Shown here piece by piece: positions 53,429 to 62,510 of a DNA stretch of 64,000 nt. Position numbers and translations under genes: made by a program. The DNA is from Acuticoccus sp963704595 (GTDB lineage Bacteria; Pseudomonadota; Alphaproteobacteria; Rhizobiales; Amorphaceae): positions 1,674,001-1,738,000 of the forward strand of contig OY969922.1 of assembly GCA_963704595.1 (NCBI GenBank), in the 5' to 3' direction. How positions within the stretch are numbered: position 1 is the stretch's first letter; each line of letters begins with the position of its first letter. A model generated the notes under the pieces. It made no database searches. It saw only the letters and a list, made by a program, of their open reading frames with translations, and was not told where the DNA came from.

Positions 53429-54412
53429 GCCGCGATCCTCCGCGTGCGGATCGCGTAGAAGGCGACGGCGCCGACGATGATGATGCCGCGCAGCACCTGC
53501 TTGGCGAAGCTGTCGACCCCGGCGAGATTGAAGATGCTGTCGATCAGCGAGAAGATCAGCATTCCAGCCATCGTCCCCCAGATCCCGCCGCGCCCGCCGG
53601 CGAGGACCGTGCCGCCGATGACGACGACGGCGATGCTCTCGAGGTCATAGACGCCGTCGGAGCCGATCCACGGTGCGCCGGAGCGCAGGCGGCTCGCGAG
53701 ATAGAGTCCCGCGATGGCGGCCGAGACGGAGCAGACGACGTGGGCGGCGACCTTCACGCGGCCGGTCTTGATGCCGGCGAAACGCGCCGCCTCCTCGTTG
53801 CCGCCGACGGCGTAGATATCGGACCCGAACTTGGTGAAGCGCAGGACCACGAAGGCGAGGACCGCGAGGAGGCCGAGGAAGATGAGGCTGATCGGCACGA
53901 TCCCGATGGTGCCGTAGGCGAACACCTGGAACGCCTCAGGCACCGAGCCCGCGAAGTTGGAGACGAACGCCGACAGGCAGCCCTGGATGACGAGGCTCAT
54001 CCCGAGCGTCGCGATCAGCGGGTTGACGTTGAGGCCGACGATGACGAGCCCGTTGGCGAGGCCGACGACGGCGCCGAGCGCCAGCGCCGCCGCGACGGCC
54101 GGGAGGATCATCGCGGGTTCGCCCCCCATCACGACGGAGGCGAGCACCGCCGTCGCCGAGATGAGGCTCGCCACCGACAGGTCGATGGACGCGACGAGGA
54201 TCGCGAAGGTCTGCCCGATGGCGGTGATGCCGAGCGCGATCGAGCGGCCGAGGATCGCGACGAGGTTGTTCGAGCGTGAGGTACTGCGTCTGCTCGGTCG
54301 CGACGGCGATTGCGACGTAGGCTGCCGCTGCGAGGGCGAGGAGGATGACCGGCGCCCACCGCTCGAAGCGGAATTTCGGTCCGGCGGGCGGACTGTCCGT
54401 CACGGCGCTCAT
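53425..54412 (-). CDS. sugar ABC transporter permease (second system, subunit 1; one frame break)
   Basis: RbsC-type permease, ~328 residues after removing one extra base. It starts MSAVTDSPPAGPKFRFERWA at 54412, with the first helix VILLALAAAAYVAIAVATEQ. The frame breaks at ~54270-54272 within QYLTL-NNLVAILGRS. From there the sequence runs VASLISATAVLASVVMGG, GLNVNPLIATLGMSLVIQGC and SIAVVVIGGTVLAGGRGG. The start overlaps the ATPase stop by 4 bp. Length and helix pattern are normal, so the break is probably an added base in the sequence. Confidence 0.85.
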
Positions 54413-55923
54413 GCGGCGGCCTCGTGGTCGTGCCCGGTGGCGGCGTGCATGATTTCGGTCTCTTCCGCGCCGTGGGGGAACTCGCCGACGATGCGGCCCG
54501 CCTGCATGACGACGATCCGGTCCGCGGCGCCGATCACTTCGGGAAGGTCCGACGAGATCATCAGGATCGCGGCGCCCTCGCGGGCAAGGTCGCGCATCAG
54601 GTGGTAGATGCCGGCCTTGGCGTTGACGTCGATGCCGCGGGTCGGCTCGATGAAGATGAGGAGCTTCGGCTTCATGGCGAGCCAGCGGGCGACGATCGCC
54701 TTCTGCTGGTTGCCGCCCGACAGCGCCTGGATGCTCTGCCCGTAGGAGGCGGCGCGCACCTCCATCCGGTCGAGCAGGCCGTCCATGGTGGCCGTGTCGC
54801 CGCGGGCGGTGCTGCCGTAGCGGCCGAAGACGGGGTCGAGCGCGCGGGCCGTCAGCATCGCGTTGTCGCGGACCGACTGCATCAGGACGAGGCCCTCGCC
54901 CTTGCGGTCGCCGGGGAGGAGGCCGACGCCGGCGGCGATGGCCTCGCGCGGGCCGTGGAAGGCCGCGGGCTTGCCGAGAAGTTCGACGGTGCCGCGGGTG
55001 AACGGCTCCTCGCCGAAGAGGGCGAGTGCCAGCGCCACGCGGCCTGCGCCCTGGATGCCGGCGAGGCCCACGATCTCGCCGGCGCGCACCGTGAGGTCGA
55101 TGCCTGAAAGCCTGTCGTTGCCCGCGCCCTTCACCACAAGAACGGCCTCGCCGATCTCCTCGGGCGTCGCGGGCGGGGCGTAGAAGTCGGCGATGTCGCG
55201 GCCGACCATCGCGCGGACGATCTCGCCGGGCTCCGGCACCGCGTCGAAATTGGCCGCGACCTCGCCGTCCTTCAGGACGGTGACGCGGTCGGCGAGGCGG
55301 GTGATCTCGCGCATCCGGTGCGAGATGTAGATGACCGCCGTACCGCGCTCGCGCAGCTGGTCGATGGTCTCGAACAGCGCCTCGCACTCGGCCTCGTCGA
55401 GCGCGGCGGTCGGCTCGTCCATCACGACGACCTTGGCGCCGGTGGAGACGGCCTTGGCGATCTCGACCATCTGCTGCATCGCGACGGAGAGGTCGCCGAC
55501 CTTGGCGTCGGGGTCGACCCGTGCCGCAGCGCCGAAGATGTCGAGGACGCGGCGGGTCTCCTCGCGCATCCTGGCGCCGTCGATCAAGCCGAAGCGGCCG
55601 CGCGGCTCGCGGCCGAGGAAGAGGTTCTGCGCCACGGTCCGCTCCGGCAGCAGCGAGAACTCCTGGTAGATGACGGCAATGCCCGCCTCCAGCGATTCCA
55701 CCGGGTGCCCGAACCGGACCGGCTTGCCGGACAGCAGGATCTCGCCCTTGTCGGCGAGGAGAACGCCGGAGAGGACCTTGATGAGGGTCGACTTGCCGGC
55801 GCCGTTCTCGCCGACCAGCGCCTGCACCTCGCCCGCATTGACGTCGAAGCTGACGTCGGAGAGGGCACGCACGCCGGGGAAGGTCTTGGTGATCCCCTTC
55901 ATGGCGATGACGGGGTCGCTCAT
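54409..55923 (-). CDS. sugar ABC transporter ATPase (second system, double cassette)
   Basis: RbsA-type two-cassette ATPase, 504 residues. First cassette: Walker A GENGAGKSTLIK, IYQEFSLLPE, signature region LSVAMQQMVEIAKAV and Walker B VVVMDEPTAALDE. Second cassette: degenerate Walker A (GLAGIQGAGRVALALALFG), LSGGNQQKAIVARWL, and Walker B LLIFIEPTRGID, where the usual Asp before Glu is Ile. Start ATG at 55923 overlaps the isomerase stop by 4 bp; stop overlaps the permease start by 4 bp. Confidence 0.92.
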   Translation of the reverse strand: MSDPVIAMKGITKTFPGVRALSDVSFDVNAGEVQALVGENGAGKSTLIKVLSGVLLADKGEILLSGKPVRFGHPVESLEAGIAVIYQEFSLLPERTVAQNLFLGREPRGRFGLIDGARMREETRRVLDIFGAAARVDPDAKVGDLSVAMQQMVEIAKAVSTGAKVVVMDEPTAALDEAECEALFETIDQLRERGTAVIYISHRMREITRLADRVTVLKDGEVAANFDAVPEPGEIVRAMVGRDIADFYAPPATPEEIGEAVLVVKGAGNDRLSGIDLTVRAGEIVGLAGIQGAGRVALALALFGEEPFTRGTVELLGKPAAFHGPREAIAAGVGLLPGDRKGEGLVLMQSVRDNAMLTARALDPVFGRYGSTARGDTATMDGLLDRMEVRAASYGQSIQALSGGNQQKAIVARWLAMKPKLLIFIEPTRGIDVNAKAGIYHLMRDLAREGAAILMISSDLPEVIGAADRIVVMQAGRIVGEFPHGAEETEIMHAATGHDHEAAA

Positions 55924-56768
55924 GCCGCGTCCCACGTCCTGCGGATGAAGTCGTGGCTTTCGGCGAACAGCGTCTCGAAGTCGGGGAAGAGGGGCCGCCA
56001 GACGCGGGTGGCTGCGGCAAGCTCCGGCAGCCCTGCGCCGAACGCCTCGACCACCACCCAGCCGTCGTAGCCGGTCGCCTTCAGCGCCCGGAAGGCGGCG
56101 GCGAAGTCGACATGGCCGCGGCCCGGAATCCCGCGATCGTTCTCCGAGACGTGGAAGACGCCGATGTGCGGCGCTATCGTCTCGATAGCGGCGGTCTGGC
56201 TCTGCTCCTCGATGTTCATGTGGAATGTGTCGGGCATGATGCCGAACGCGGCGTGGTCGACGGCCTCGGCGTAGTCGCGCGCCTGCGCCATCGTGTTGAG
56301 GAAGTAGGTCTCGAACCGGTTGAGCGGCTCCAGCGCGAGGCGGTGGCCGTTCCGCTCGGCGCGCTCGGCCATGGCGCGGTGCGCCTCGGCGCCGCGGGCG
56401 ATCTCGTCCGCCGTCGGCCCGTTGCCGGTGAAGTGGCCTATGGGGGCGTGGAACGGGCCGCCGATGCATTCGGCTCCCAGCGCCTCCGCGCAGTCCTGGA
56501 TCCAGGAGAGGTGCGCGAGGCCGCGGGCACGCACCTCGGGGTCGGCGTCGAGCGGATTGGCCGACGGGTCGGGGACGATGGAGGTCTGCGTGCGGGAAAG
56601 ATCGAGCGCATCGAGATGGTGGCCAAGGCGGGCGTAGTCGTCCGGGCTGCCGGCGAGGACGGGGATCTCGACGCCGTCGTAGCCGAGCGCCTTGATGCGC
56701 TCGATCATGGGAAGGTGCGTTTCGCCGATTTCGCCGGCGAGGCAGAGGAGGTTGATCGACAGCCTCAC
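55920..56768 (-). CDS. sugar phosphate isomerase/epimerase family TIM barrel
   Basis: AP-endonuclease-2/xylose-isomerase-like TIM barrel, 282 residues. It starts MRLSINLLCLAGEIGETHLP, with IERIKALGYDGVEIPVLAGS, the metal-site segment HRLALEPLNRFETYFLNTM, GIMPDTFHMNIEEQS, GVFHVSENDRGIPGRGHVDF and VVVEAFGAGLPE, so the Glu, Asp and His metal ligands of the family are present. It leads the operon with the ATPase and both permeases and probably isomerises or epimerises the imported sugar. D-psicose/tagatose 3-epimerase and hydroxypyruvate isomerase relatives are equally possible. Confidence 0.85.
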   Translation of the reverse strand: MRLSINLLCLAGEIGETHLPMIERIKALGYDGVEIPVLAGSPDDYARLGHHLDALDLSRTQTSIVPDPSANPLDADPEVRARGLAHLSWIQDCAEALGAECIGGPFHAPIGHFTGNGPTADEIARGAEAHRAMAERAERNGHRLALEPLNRFETYFLNTMAQARDYAEAVDHAAFGIMPDTFHMNIEEQSQTAAIETIAPHIGVFHVSENDRGIPGRGHVDFAAAFRALKATGYDGWVVVEAFGAGLPELAAATRVWRPLFPDFETLFAESHDFIRRTWDAA

Positions 56769-57141
56769 AGCCCGGCTCCCGCGGTGCGGACGGGCAGGGA
56801 GGAAGGCGCGATCCGGCGGGGAGAGCTACGCACCACGTGCGTCCGCCGACTTGGTGGTGCCATGCGGCCGGGGCGATGGGCGCGCGCTCGGGGCGGCACG
56901 CGGGGCGCCTTTCCTCGTCTCCATCATTCCTCCCGTGGATGCCCCGCTCTGGCGGCGGAGCTTGATCCAGCGTCTAGAAAGGCGGAGCGATCTCCGCAAC
57001 TTCCGGTGGGAATAACATCAGAGCCGGGAAGGGACTTCAAGGCCGGTGATCGACGGGATCAGACTGTCGGGCACACCGACCCGATGGCCCCGCCGACGGC
57101 CGCCCCACGCCGAGGTTGCCGGCGTGGGGCGGCCGCGAGGA
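56769..57141. other. gap between the sugar and amide operons
   Basis: 373 bp with no supported gene. It holds the promoter of the sugar operon on the minus strand and the end of the formamidase operon. GC-rich throughout; no repeat or structured RNA recognised. Confidence 0.45.
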
Positions 57142-57474
57142 TCAGTGCGAGATCATCCACGGGCGGGCGGCAGGGAACGACTTGGAGCCGTCCGGCCGGT
57201 GGAGGGTCTTGCGGCTCGTCTTGGTGCCGGACGAGCAGCAGGAGCAGCCCGGCCCGTGCGTGCTTGCCCGCTTGGGGCTGTCCGCCGACCGCTCGTTGAC
57301 GCCGTGGGCGTGCCGGGTGGCGCCGTCGAGCGATCCCAGCTGCGGCGCCGTCAGGATCGCGCGGGGCGCCGGGGCGTCGCAGGCCGGGCAGGGTACGGGC
57401 TCGGCCGAGGCGCTCATCGGGCGCGTGGTCTGGAACGGGCCGTGCGCGGCACAGAGGTAGTCGTACGTCGGCAT
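57142..57474 (-). CDS. fmdB: FmdB family zinc-ribbon protein
   Basis: Small zinc-ribbon protein of 110 residues. It starts MPTYDYLCAAHGPFQTTRPM, with cysteine pairs in YLCAAHG and VPCPACDAPAP, the FmdB pattern, and a further Cys-rich patch PGCSCCSSG. In Methylophilus, FmdB is implicated in regulating the formamidase operon; the biochemical role is open. It starts 2 bp after the formamidase stop, so it is co-transcribed with it and lies at the 3' end of the urt/fmd unit. Confidence 0.85.
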   Translation of the reverse strand: MPTYDYLCAAHGPFQTTRPMSASAEPVPCPACDAPAPRAILTAPQLGSLDGATRHAHGVNERSADSPKRASTHGPGCSCCSSGTKTSRKTLHRPDGSKSFPAARPWMISH

Positions 57475-57476
57475 CG

Positions 57477-58709
57477 TCAGAGGTCCGGTGCGAGGGGTAC
57501 GTCGATGGAACCGTCGAGGTGAACCGTCGGCCCGTCCTTGCCCGGCATCATGTCGAACTCGAAGATGTCGGTCGGCAGCCACAGCGTCGCGCAGGCGTTC
57601 GGGATGTCGACGACGCCGGAGATGTGCCCCTGCACCGGTGCGGTGCCGAGGATCGCGTAGGCCTGCGCGCCGGTGTAGCCGAACTTCTTCAGGTACTCGA
57701 TCGCGTTGAGGCAGGCCTGGCGGTACGCGATGTGAACATCGAGGTAGTGCTGCTTGCCGCCCTCGTCGACGGAGATCCCCTCGAAGATGAGGTAGTCGTC
57801 GTACTTCGGCTTGATCGGGGAGGGGCGGAAGATCGGGTTCTTGATGCCGTACTTCGCCATCCCGCCCTTGATGAGGTCGACCTTGATATGCAGCCAGCCC
57901 GCCATCTCGATCGCGCCGCAGAAAGTGATCTCGCCATCGCCCTGGCTGAAGTGGAGGTCGCCCATCGAGAGCCCCGCCCCCTCGACGTAGACGGGGAAGT
58001 AGATCTTGGACCCGCGCGACAGATCCTTGATGTCGCAGTTGCCGCCGTGTTCGCGCGGGGGGACGGTGCGGGCGCCGCTGGCGGCGGCCTTGTCGCGCGC
58101 CTCGCCGGAGAGCTTGCCCATGTGGGCGGAGGGGCCGCCGTCCGGCAGGGTTGCGAGCGCAGGCACCCGGTCGGGGTCGGTGTCGAACAGCGCCTTCTCG
58201 CGCGTGTTCCACATCTCGAGCATCTTGTGGTCGGGCAGGCAGCCGATGAGGCCAGGGTGGATGAGGCCGGCATAGCGCACGCCCGGCACGTGGCGGGACT
58301 TGGTGAACATCCCCTCGAAGTCCCAGATCGACTTCTGCGCCTCTGGGAAATGCTCGGTCAGGAAGCCGCCGCCGTTCTTCTTGGAGAAGAAGCCGTTAAA
58401 ACCCCAGTTCATTGCGTCGAATGCGCCGATGTCGAGGATGTCGACCACAAGGAGGTCGCCGGGTTCGGCGCCCTTGACGCCGATGGGGCCGGACAGGAAG
58501 TGGACCTGGCTGAGGTCGACGTCGCGCACGTCGGCGGCATCGTCGTTGTTCTTGATCTGGTTGCCGGTCCAGTCATAGGTCTCGACGCGGAAGTCGGCGC
58601 CCGGCTCCACCCAGTCGGCCATCGGAATGTCCGGGTGCCACCGGTTGTGGATCTTCTCGTTGGTGTAGGGGCTCTCGGACAGATCGATCTTGATCAGCGT
58701 ATCGGGCAT
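57477..58709 (-). CDS. fmdA: formamidase/acetamidase
   Basis: Hydrolyses formamide or short amides to ammonia and the acid; 410 residues. It begins IKIDLSESPYTNEKIHNRWH, with GDLLVVDILDIGAFDAMNWG, VRYAGLIHPGLIGCLPDHKM, REHGGNCDIKDLSRGSKIYF, GLSMGDLHFSQGDGEITFCG and VHIAYRQACLNAIEYLKKFG, all family landmarks. The ATG at 58709 is followed by normal length. In context with an urtABCDE-like importer it makes nitrogen from amides or urea-like compounds available. It lies 66 bp after the urtE stop. Confidence 0.95.
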   Translation of the reverse strand: MPDTLIKIDLSESPYTNEKIHNRWHPDIPMADWVEPGADFRVETYDWTGNQIKNNDDAADVRDVDLSQVHFLSGPIGVKGAEPGDLLVVDILDIGAFDAMNWGFNGFFSKKNGGGFLTEHFPEAQKSIWDFEGMFTKSRHVPGVRYAGLIHPGLIGCLPDHKMLEMWNTREKALFDTDPDRVPALATLPDGGPSAHMGKLSGEARDKAAASGARTVPPREHGGNCDIKDLSRGSKIYFPVYVEGAGLSMGDLHFSQGDGEITFCGAIEMAGWLHIKVDLIKGGMAKYGIKNPIFRPSPIKPKYDDYLIFEGISVDEGGKQHYLDVHIAYRQACLNAIEYLKKFGYTGAQAYAILGTAPVQGHISGVVDIPNACATLWLPTDIFEFDMMPGKDGPTVHLDGSIDVPLAPDL

Positions 58710-58775
58710 CTGAGTTTACCTTCTCGTTCGGGTCGGTGGGCACGGGCCGCCGTCCACGGGCGGCCGGTTGGGGGA

Positions 58776-59532
58776 TCAGACGGAGAGGAAGCGGGCGACC
58801 TTCGCCTCGTCGATGCTCGTCGCGCAGGCTCTCGTGCGCGATCCGGCCGTTCTCGATGACGAGGACGCGGTCGGCGACATCCAGCGCAAACGACAGCACC
58901 TGCTCGGAGACGACGACGGAAAGGCCCCGCTCGTCGCGGATCTGCTTCAGCGTCTTCGCCATGTCGCGGATGATGGAGGGCTGGATGCCCTCGGTCGGCT
59001 CGTCGAGCAGCAGCACCCTGGGTTCGGCGGCGAGCGCGCGGGCAATGGCGAGCTGCTGCTGCTGGCCGCCGGAGAGGTTGCCGCCCCGCCGCCTGCGCAT
59101 CTCGAGGAGGACGGGGAAGAGGTCGTAGATCGAGCCTGGCACGGATTTGTTGCCGGTGACGGTGAGGCCGGTCTCGATGTTTTCCTCAACGGTCATGGTG
59201 GAGAAGATCTGCCGGCCCTGCGGCACGTAGCCGATCCCGGCCGCAACCCGGCGGTGGCTCTTGAGGCCGGTGACGTCCGCGCCGCCGACCGAGACGGTGC
59301 CGGATTTCGACGGGATGATCCCCATCAGCGACTTCATCAGCGTCGTCTTGCCCATGCCGTTGCGGCCCATGATGGCGACGATCTCGCCGGGCGCGACATC
59401 GAGGTCGATGCCGTGGATCACCTCGCTCTCGCCATAGGCGACGTGGAGGTCGGAGACGGAGAGGGCGCGGCTGCCGGCAACGGCGAGCGGCGGGGCAGCG
59501 GCGGTGGTGGCGCGCAACAGGTTCTGCAACAT
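58776..59532 (-). CDS. urtE: urea/amide ABC transporter ATPase UrtE (one frame break)
   Basis: LivF-type ATPase, ~251 residues once one extra base is removed. Motifs: VSDLHVAYGESEVIHGIDLD, Walker A GRNGMGKTTLMKSLMG, GIGYVPQGRQIFSTMTVEEN, signature LSGGQQQQLAIARAL, Walker B VLLLDEPTEGIQPS and the switch histidine replaced by gln in VVSEQVLSF. The frame breaks at ~58814-58816, after ESLRDE. Reading on gives IDEAKVARFLSV and a TGA at 58776-58778. Starts 2 bp after urtD. Confidence 0.88.
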
Positions 59533-59534
59533 GA

Positions 59535-60305
59535 TCAGTGCCCCAGGTAGACTTCGATGACCTTCGGATCGTTCTTCACCGTCTCCATCGAGCCCTCGGC
59601 GAGGATCTTGCCCTGGTGCAGGACGGTGACCTTGTGGGCGATGTCCTCGACGAACCCCATGTCGTGCTCGATGACGATCACCGAGCGGTTCTCGATGATC
59701 TTCTTGAGGAGTTCGGCGGTCTTCTGCCGTTCGGCGACGGACATGCCGGCGACCGGCTCGTCCAGCATCAGGAGCTCGGGCTCCTGGATCAGCAGCATTC
59801 CGATCTCCAGCCACTGCTTCTGGCCGTGGCTGAGGGTGGCGGCCTTCTGGCGGAGATGACCCTCGAGGAAGATCATCTCGGCGACTTCCTCCACCCGCGA
59901 GACGACATCCGTCCCACGCTTGAAGAAGAGCGAGCCGAACACGCCGTGCCCCTTGGGGTAGGAGATCTCGAGGTTCTCGAAGACGGTGAGGTCCTCGTAG
60001 ATCGAGGGGTTCTGGAACTTGCGGCCGACGCCGGCGTGGACGATCTGGTCCTCGCGCATGTGGGTCAGCTCGCGGCCCTTGAACTTGACCGAGCCGGTGG
60101 TTGCGCGGGTCTTGCCGCAGAGGAGGTCGAGGACGGTGGTCTTCCCGGCGCCGTTGGGGCCGATGATGACGCGGAGCTCGTTCTTGTCGACGTAGAAGGT
60201 GAGGTCGTTGACCGCCTTGAACCCGTCGAACGAGACGGTGAGGTGCTCCACGGACAGGAGATAGTCGTTGTTGGTGTACTGGAGGGGGGTGGCTTGCGCG
60301 TTCAT
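59535..60305 (-). CDS. urtD: urea/amide ABC transporter ATPase UrtD
   Basis: LivG-type ATPase, 256 residues. YLLSVEHLTVSFDGFKAVND opens the cassette. Walker A is GPNGAGKTTVLDLLCG, the Q-loop region is VGRKFQNPSIYEDLTVFEN, and the signature LSHGQKQWLEIGMLL is the UrtD form. Walker B is LLMLDEPVAGMS and the switch IVIEHDMGFVEDIAHKVTVL. The start at 60305 is an ATG. Between urtC (5 bp) and urtE (2 bp). Confidence 0.93.
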   Translation of the reverse strand: MNAQATPLQYTNNDYLLSVEHLTVSFDGFKAVNDLTFYVDKNELRVIIGPNGAGKTTVLDLLCGKTRATTGSVKFKGRELTHMREDQIVHAGVGRKFQNPSIYEDLTVFENLEISYPKGHGVFGSLFFKRGTDVVSRVEEVAEMIFLEGHLRQKAATLSHGQKQWLEIGMLLIQEPELLMLDEPVAGMSVAERQKTAELLKKIIENRSVIVIEHDMGFVEDIAHKVTVLHQGKILAEGSMETVKNDPKVIEVYLGH

Positions 60306-60310
60306 CGGGC

Positions 60311-61453
60311 TCACTCCGCGGGGTTGGGTTGCGGGGCGGCGCCGGCCGGAAGGCTCTCCGTGCGGCGCCGGCCGAGGGCACGGCGGACCGGGCCTTCCAC
60401 GTACTCGGTCCACAGGCCCGCCAGGCCGGACGGGAAGGCGAGCACCACGCCGATGAAGAGGGCGCCCATGGCGAAGAGCCACAGCTCCGGGAAGCTTTCG
60501 GAGAAGCTCGTCTTCGCCCAGTTGACGAGGAGCGTCCCGTAGACGGCGCCGAAGATGGAGTAGCGGCCGCCGACCGCGCAGAAGATCACCATCTCGATCG
60601 AGGGCACGATGCCGACGAAGGACGGCGACATGAAGCCGACCTGGAGGGTGAACATCGCCCCGCCGATGCCCGCGAACGCGCAGCCGAGGCAGAAGATGAA
60701 GATCTTGAAGTTGGCGACGTCGTAGCCGGAGAAGCGGACCCGGTCCTCACGGTCGCGGATCGCGATGAGGAGGCGGCCGAGCTTCGACCGGCGGACGAAG
60801 TGGGCGATGAACAGGCAGGCGAACAGGAGCCCGCCGTTGATGAAGTAGAGCGTCACCTTGGCGCTGTCGGAGCGGATGTCCCATCCCAGCAGGGTGCGAA
60901 GGTCGGTGATGCCGTTGACGCCGCCGGTGTAGCCCTGCTGGCCGATGATGAGGATCGTCAGGATCGCAGCGATCGCCTGGGTGATGATGGCGAAGTAGAC
61001 GCCGCCCACCCGCCGCCGGAACATCGCGACGCCGATGATGAAGGAGAGCGCGACCGGCACCACGATCACCGCGATCAGCGCCACCGGCAGATAGTGGAAC
61101 GGCTGCCACCACCACGGGATCTCGGTGATCTGGTTCCAGTCCATGAAGTCGGGGATGCCGGGGGTGGACTGGATCGCGGTGTTCTCGGGGGAGGAGGCCT
61201 CGAGCTTCAGGAACATCGCCATGCAATAGCCGCCGAGGCCGAAGAAGACGCCCTGGCCGAGCGACAGGATGCCCCCCGCGCCCCAGCACAGGACAAGGCC
61301 GAGCGCGACGAAGGCGTAGGTCAGGTACTTGCCGAAGAGGTTGAGGCGGAAGACGTCGAGCACCGAGGGCAGGACGACGAAGATGATGGCGGCGAGGACG
61401 ATGAAGCCGACCAGCTCCATCGGGGTGAAGTAGCGCTTGGCGAGGCGATCCAT
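60311..61453 (-). CDS. urtC: urea/amide ABC transporter permease UrtC
   Basis: LivM-type membrane protein of 380 residues, ~ten helices. Landmarks are GLVLCWGAGGILSLGQGVFF, YFAIITQAIAAILTILIIGQ, GVNGITDLRTLLGWD and AGIGGAMFTLQVGFMSPSFV. Starts at 61453, 7 bp after urtB. Confidence 0.93.
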   Translation of the reverse strand: MDRLAKRYFTPMELVGFIVLAAIIFVVLPSVLDVFRLNLFGKYLTYAFVALGLVLCWGAGGILSLGQGVFFGLGGYCMAMFLKLEASSPENTAIQSTPGIPDFMDWNQITEIPWWWQPFHYLPVALIAVIVVPVALSFIIGVAMFRRRVGGVYFAIITQAIAAILTILIIGQQGYTGGVNGITDLRTLLGWDIRSDSAKVTLYFINGGLLFACLFIAHFVRRSKLGRLLIAIRDREDRVRFSGYDVANFKIFIFCLGCAFAGIGGAMFTLQVGFMSPSFVGIVPSIEMVIFCAVGGRYSIFGAVYGTLLVNWAKTSFSESFPELWLFAMGALFIGVVLAFPSGLAGLWTEYVEGPVRRALGRRRTESLPAGAAPQPNPAE

Positions 61454-61460
61454 GGCGGGT

Positions 61461-62388
61461 TCAGCTCCGGATCTTGAGGCTGAAGAGGCCCTGGGGGCGC
61501 AGCATCAGGATGCCGACGACCGTCAGGAGGGTGAGGACCTTCGCCATCGAGCCGGAGAGGAAGAACTCCATGATCGACTGCGCCTGGCTGATGGAGAAGG
61601 CCGAGGCGATGGTGCCGAAGAGGCTTGCCGTTCCGCCGAACACGACCACCAGGAAGGTGTCGACGATGTAGAGCTGGCCGGCGGAGGGCCCGGTCGACCC
61701 GATCATGGTGAAGGCGGCACCTGCGACGCCGGCGATGCCGCAGCCGATACCGAAGGTCATCCGGTCGACCTTCTCGGTGTCGATGCCGACGGCGCCGGCC
61801 ATCTGGCGGTTGAACATCACCGCGCGCACCTTCTTGCCCCAGCCGGAGCGCAGCATGAGGACGCCGACGCCGATGGCGATTGCGAGCGCCAGCGCCATGA
61901 CGAAGAGACCGTTGATGGGGATCTCGATCATGTCCGTCAGTGGCAGCGAGCCCATCATCCAGTCCGGCAGGCTGACGCCCGACCTCGCGCGCGCCGAAGA
62001 CGGTGCGGTAGGTCTGCTGGAGGATCAGCGACAGGCCCCATGTGGCGAGCAGCGTGTCGAGCGGTCGTCTGTAGAGGTGGCGGATGATGAGCCATTCGAC
62101 CGCCATGCCGAGCGCACCGGCGGCGAAGAAGGCGAGGATCATCGCGACGAAAAAGTAGATGCCGAAGAGGGCGGGCAGATATTCGCTGAAAAGGCCGGAG
62201 CAGAGATAGGTGACGTAGGCGCCGAGGATCATGAATTCGCCGTGCGCCATGTTGATGACGCCCATCTGGCCGAAGATGATCGCAAGGCCGAGCGCCATCA
62301 GGACGAGGACGGAAAACAGGATCAGGCCGGCGAACCCCTGCATGGCAAAGATCGCGACGAGCTCATTGGAAGAATAGCCTTCGAACAT
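61461..62388 (-). CDS. urtB: urea/amide ABC transporter permease UrtB (one frame break)
   Basis: LivH-type membrane protein, ~308 residues after removing one extra base. It starts MFEGYSSNELVAIFAMQGFA, with GLAIIFGQMGVINMAHGEFM, AVEWLIIRHLYRRPLDTLLA and TWGLSLILQQTYRTVFGARE. The frame breaks at ~61978-61980 (one extra base in GGG), then VSLPDWMMGSLPLTDMIEIP, MTFGIGCGIAGVAGAAFTMI and VVFGGTASLFGTIASAFSIS follow. The start at 62388 is separated by 122 bp from urtA. Confidence 0.88.
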
Positions 62389-62510
62389 GACCGTTACGCC
62401 CCTGGCGGTTGGCGAAGAGGGCACCGCAGCGCGTGCGGCGGCGTGGCACGAAGCGCGGACGGCGCGCGGTGCGCCGTCCGGCTCTGGTCAGGCGGCAGGG
62501 CCGCCGAGGC

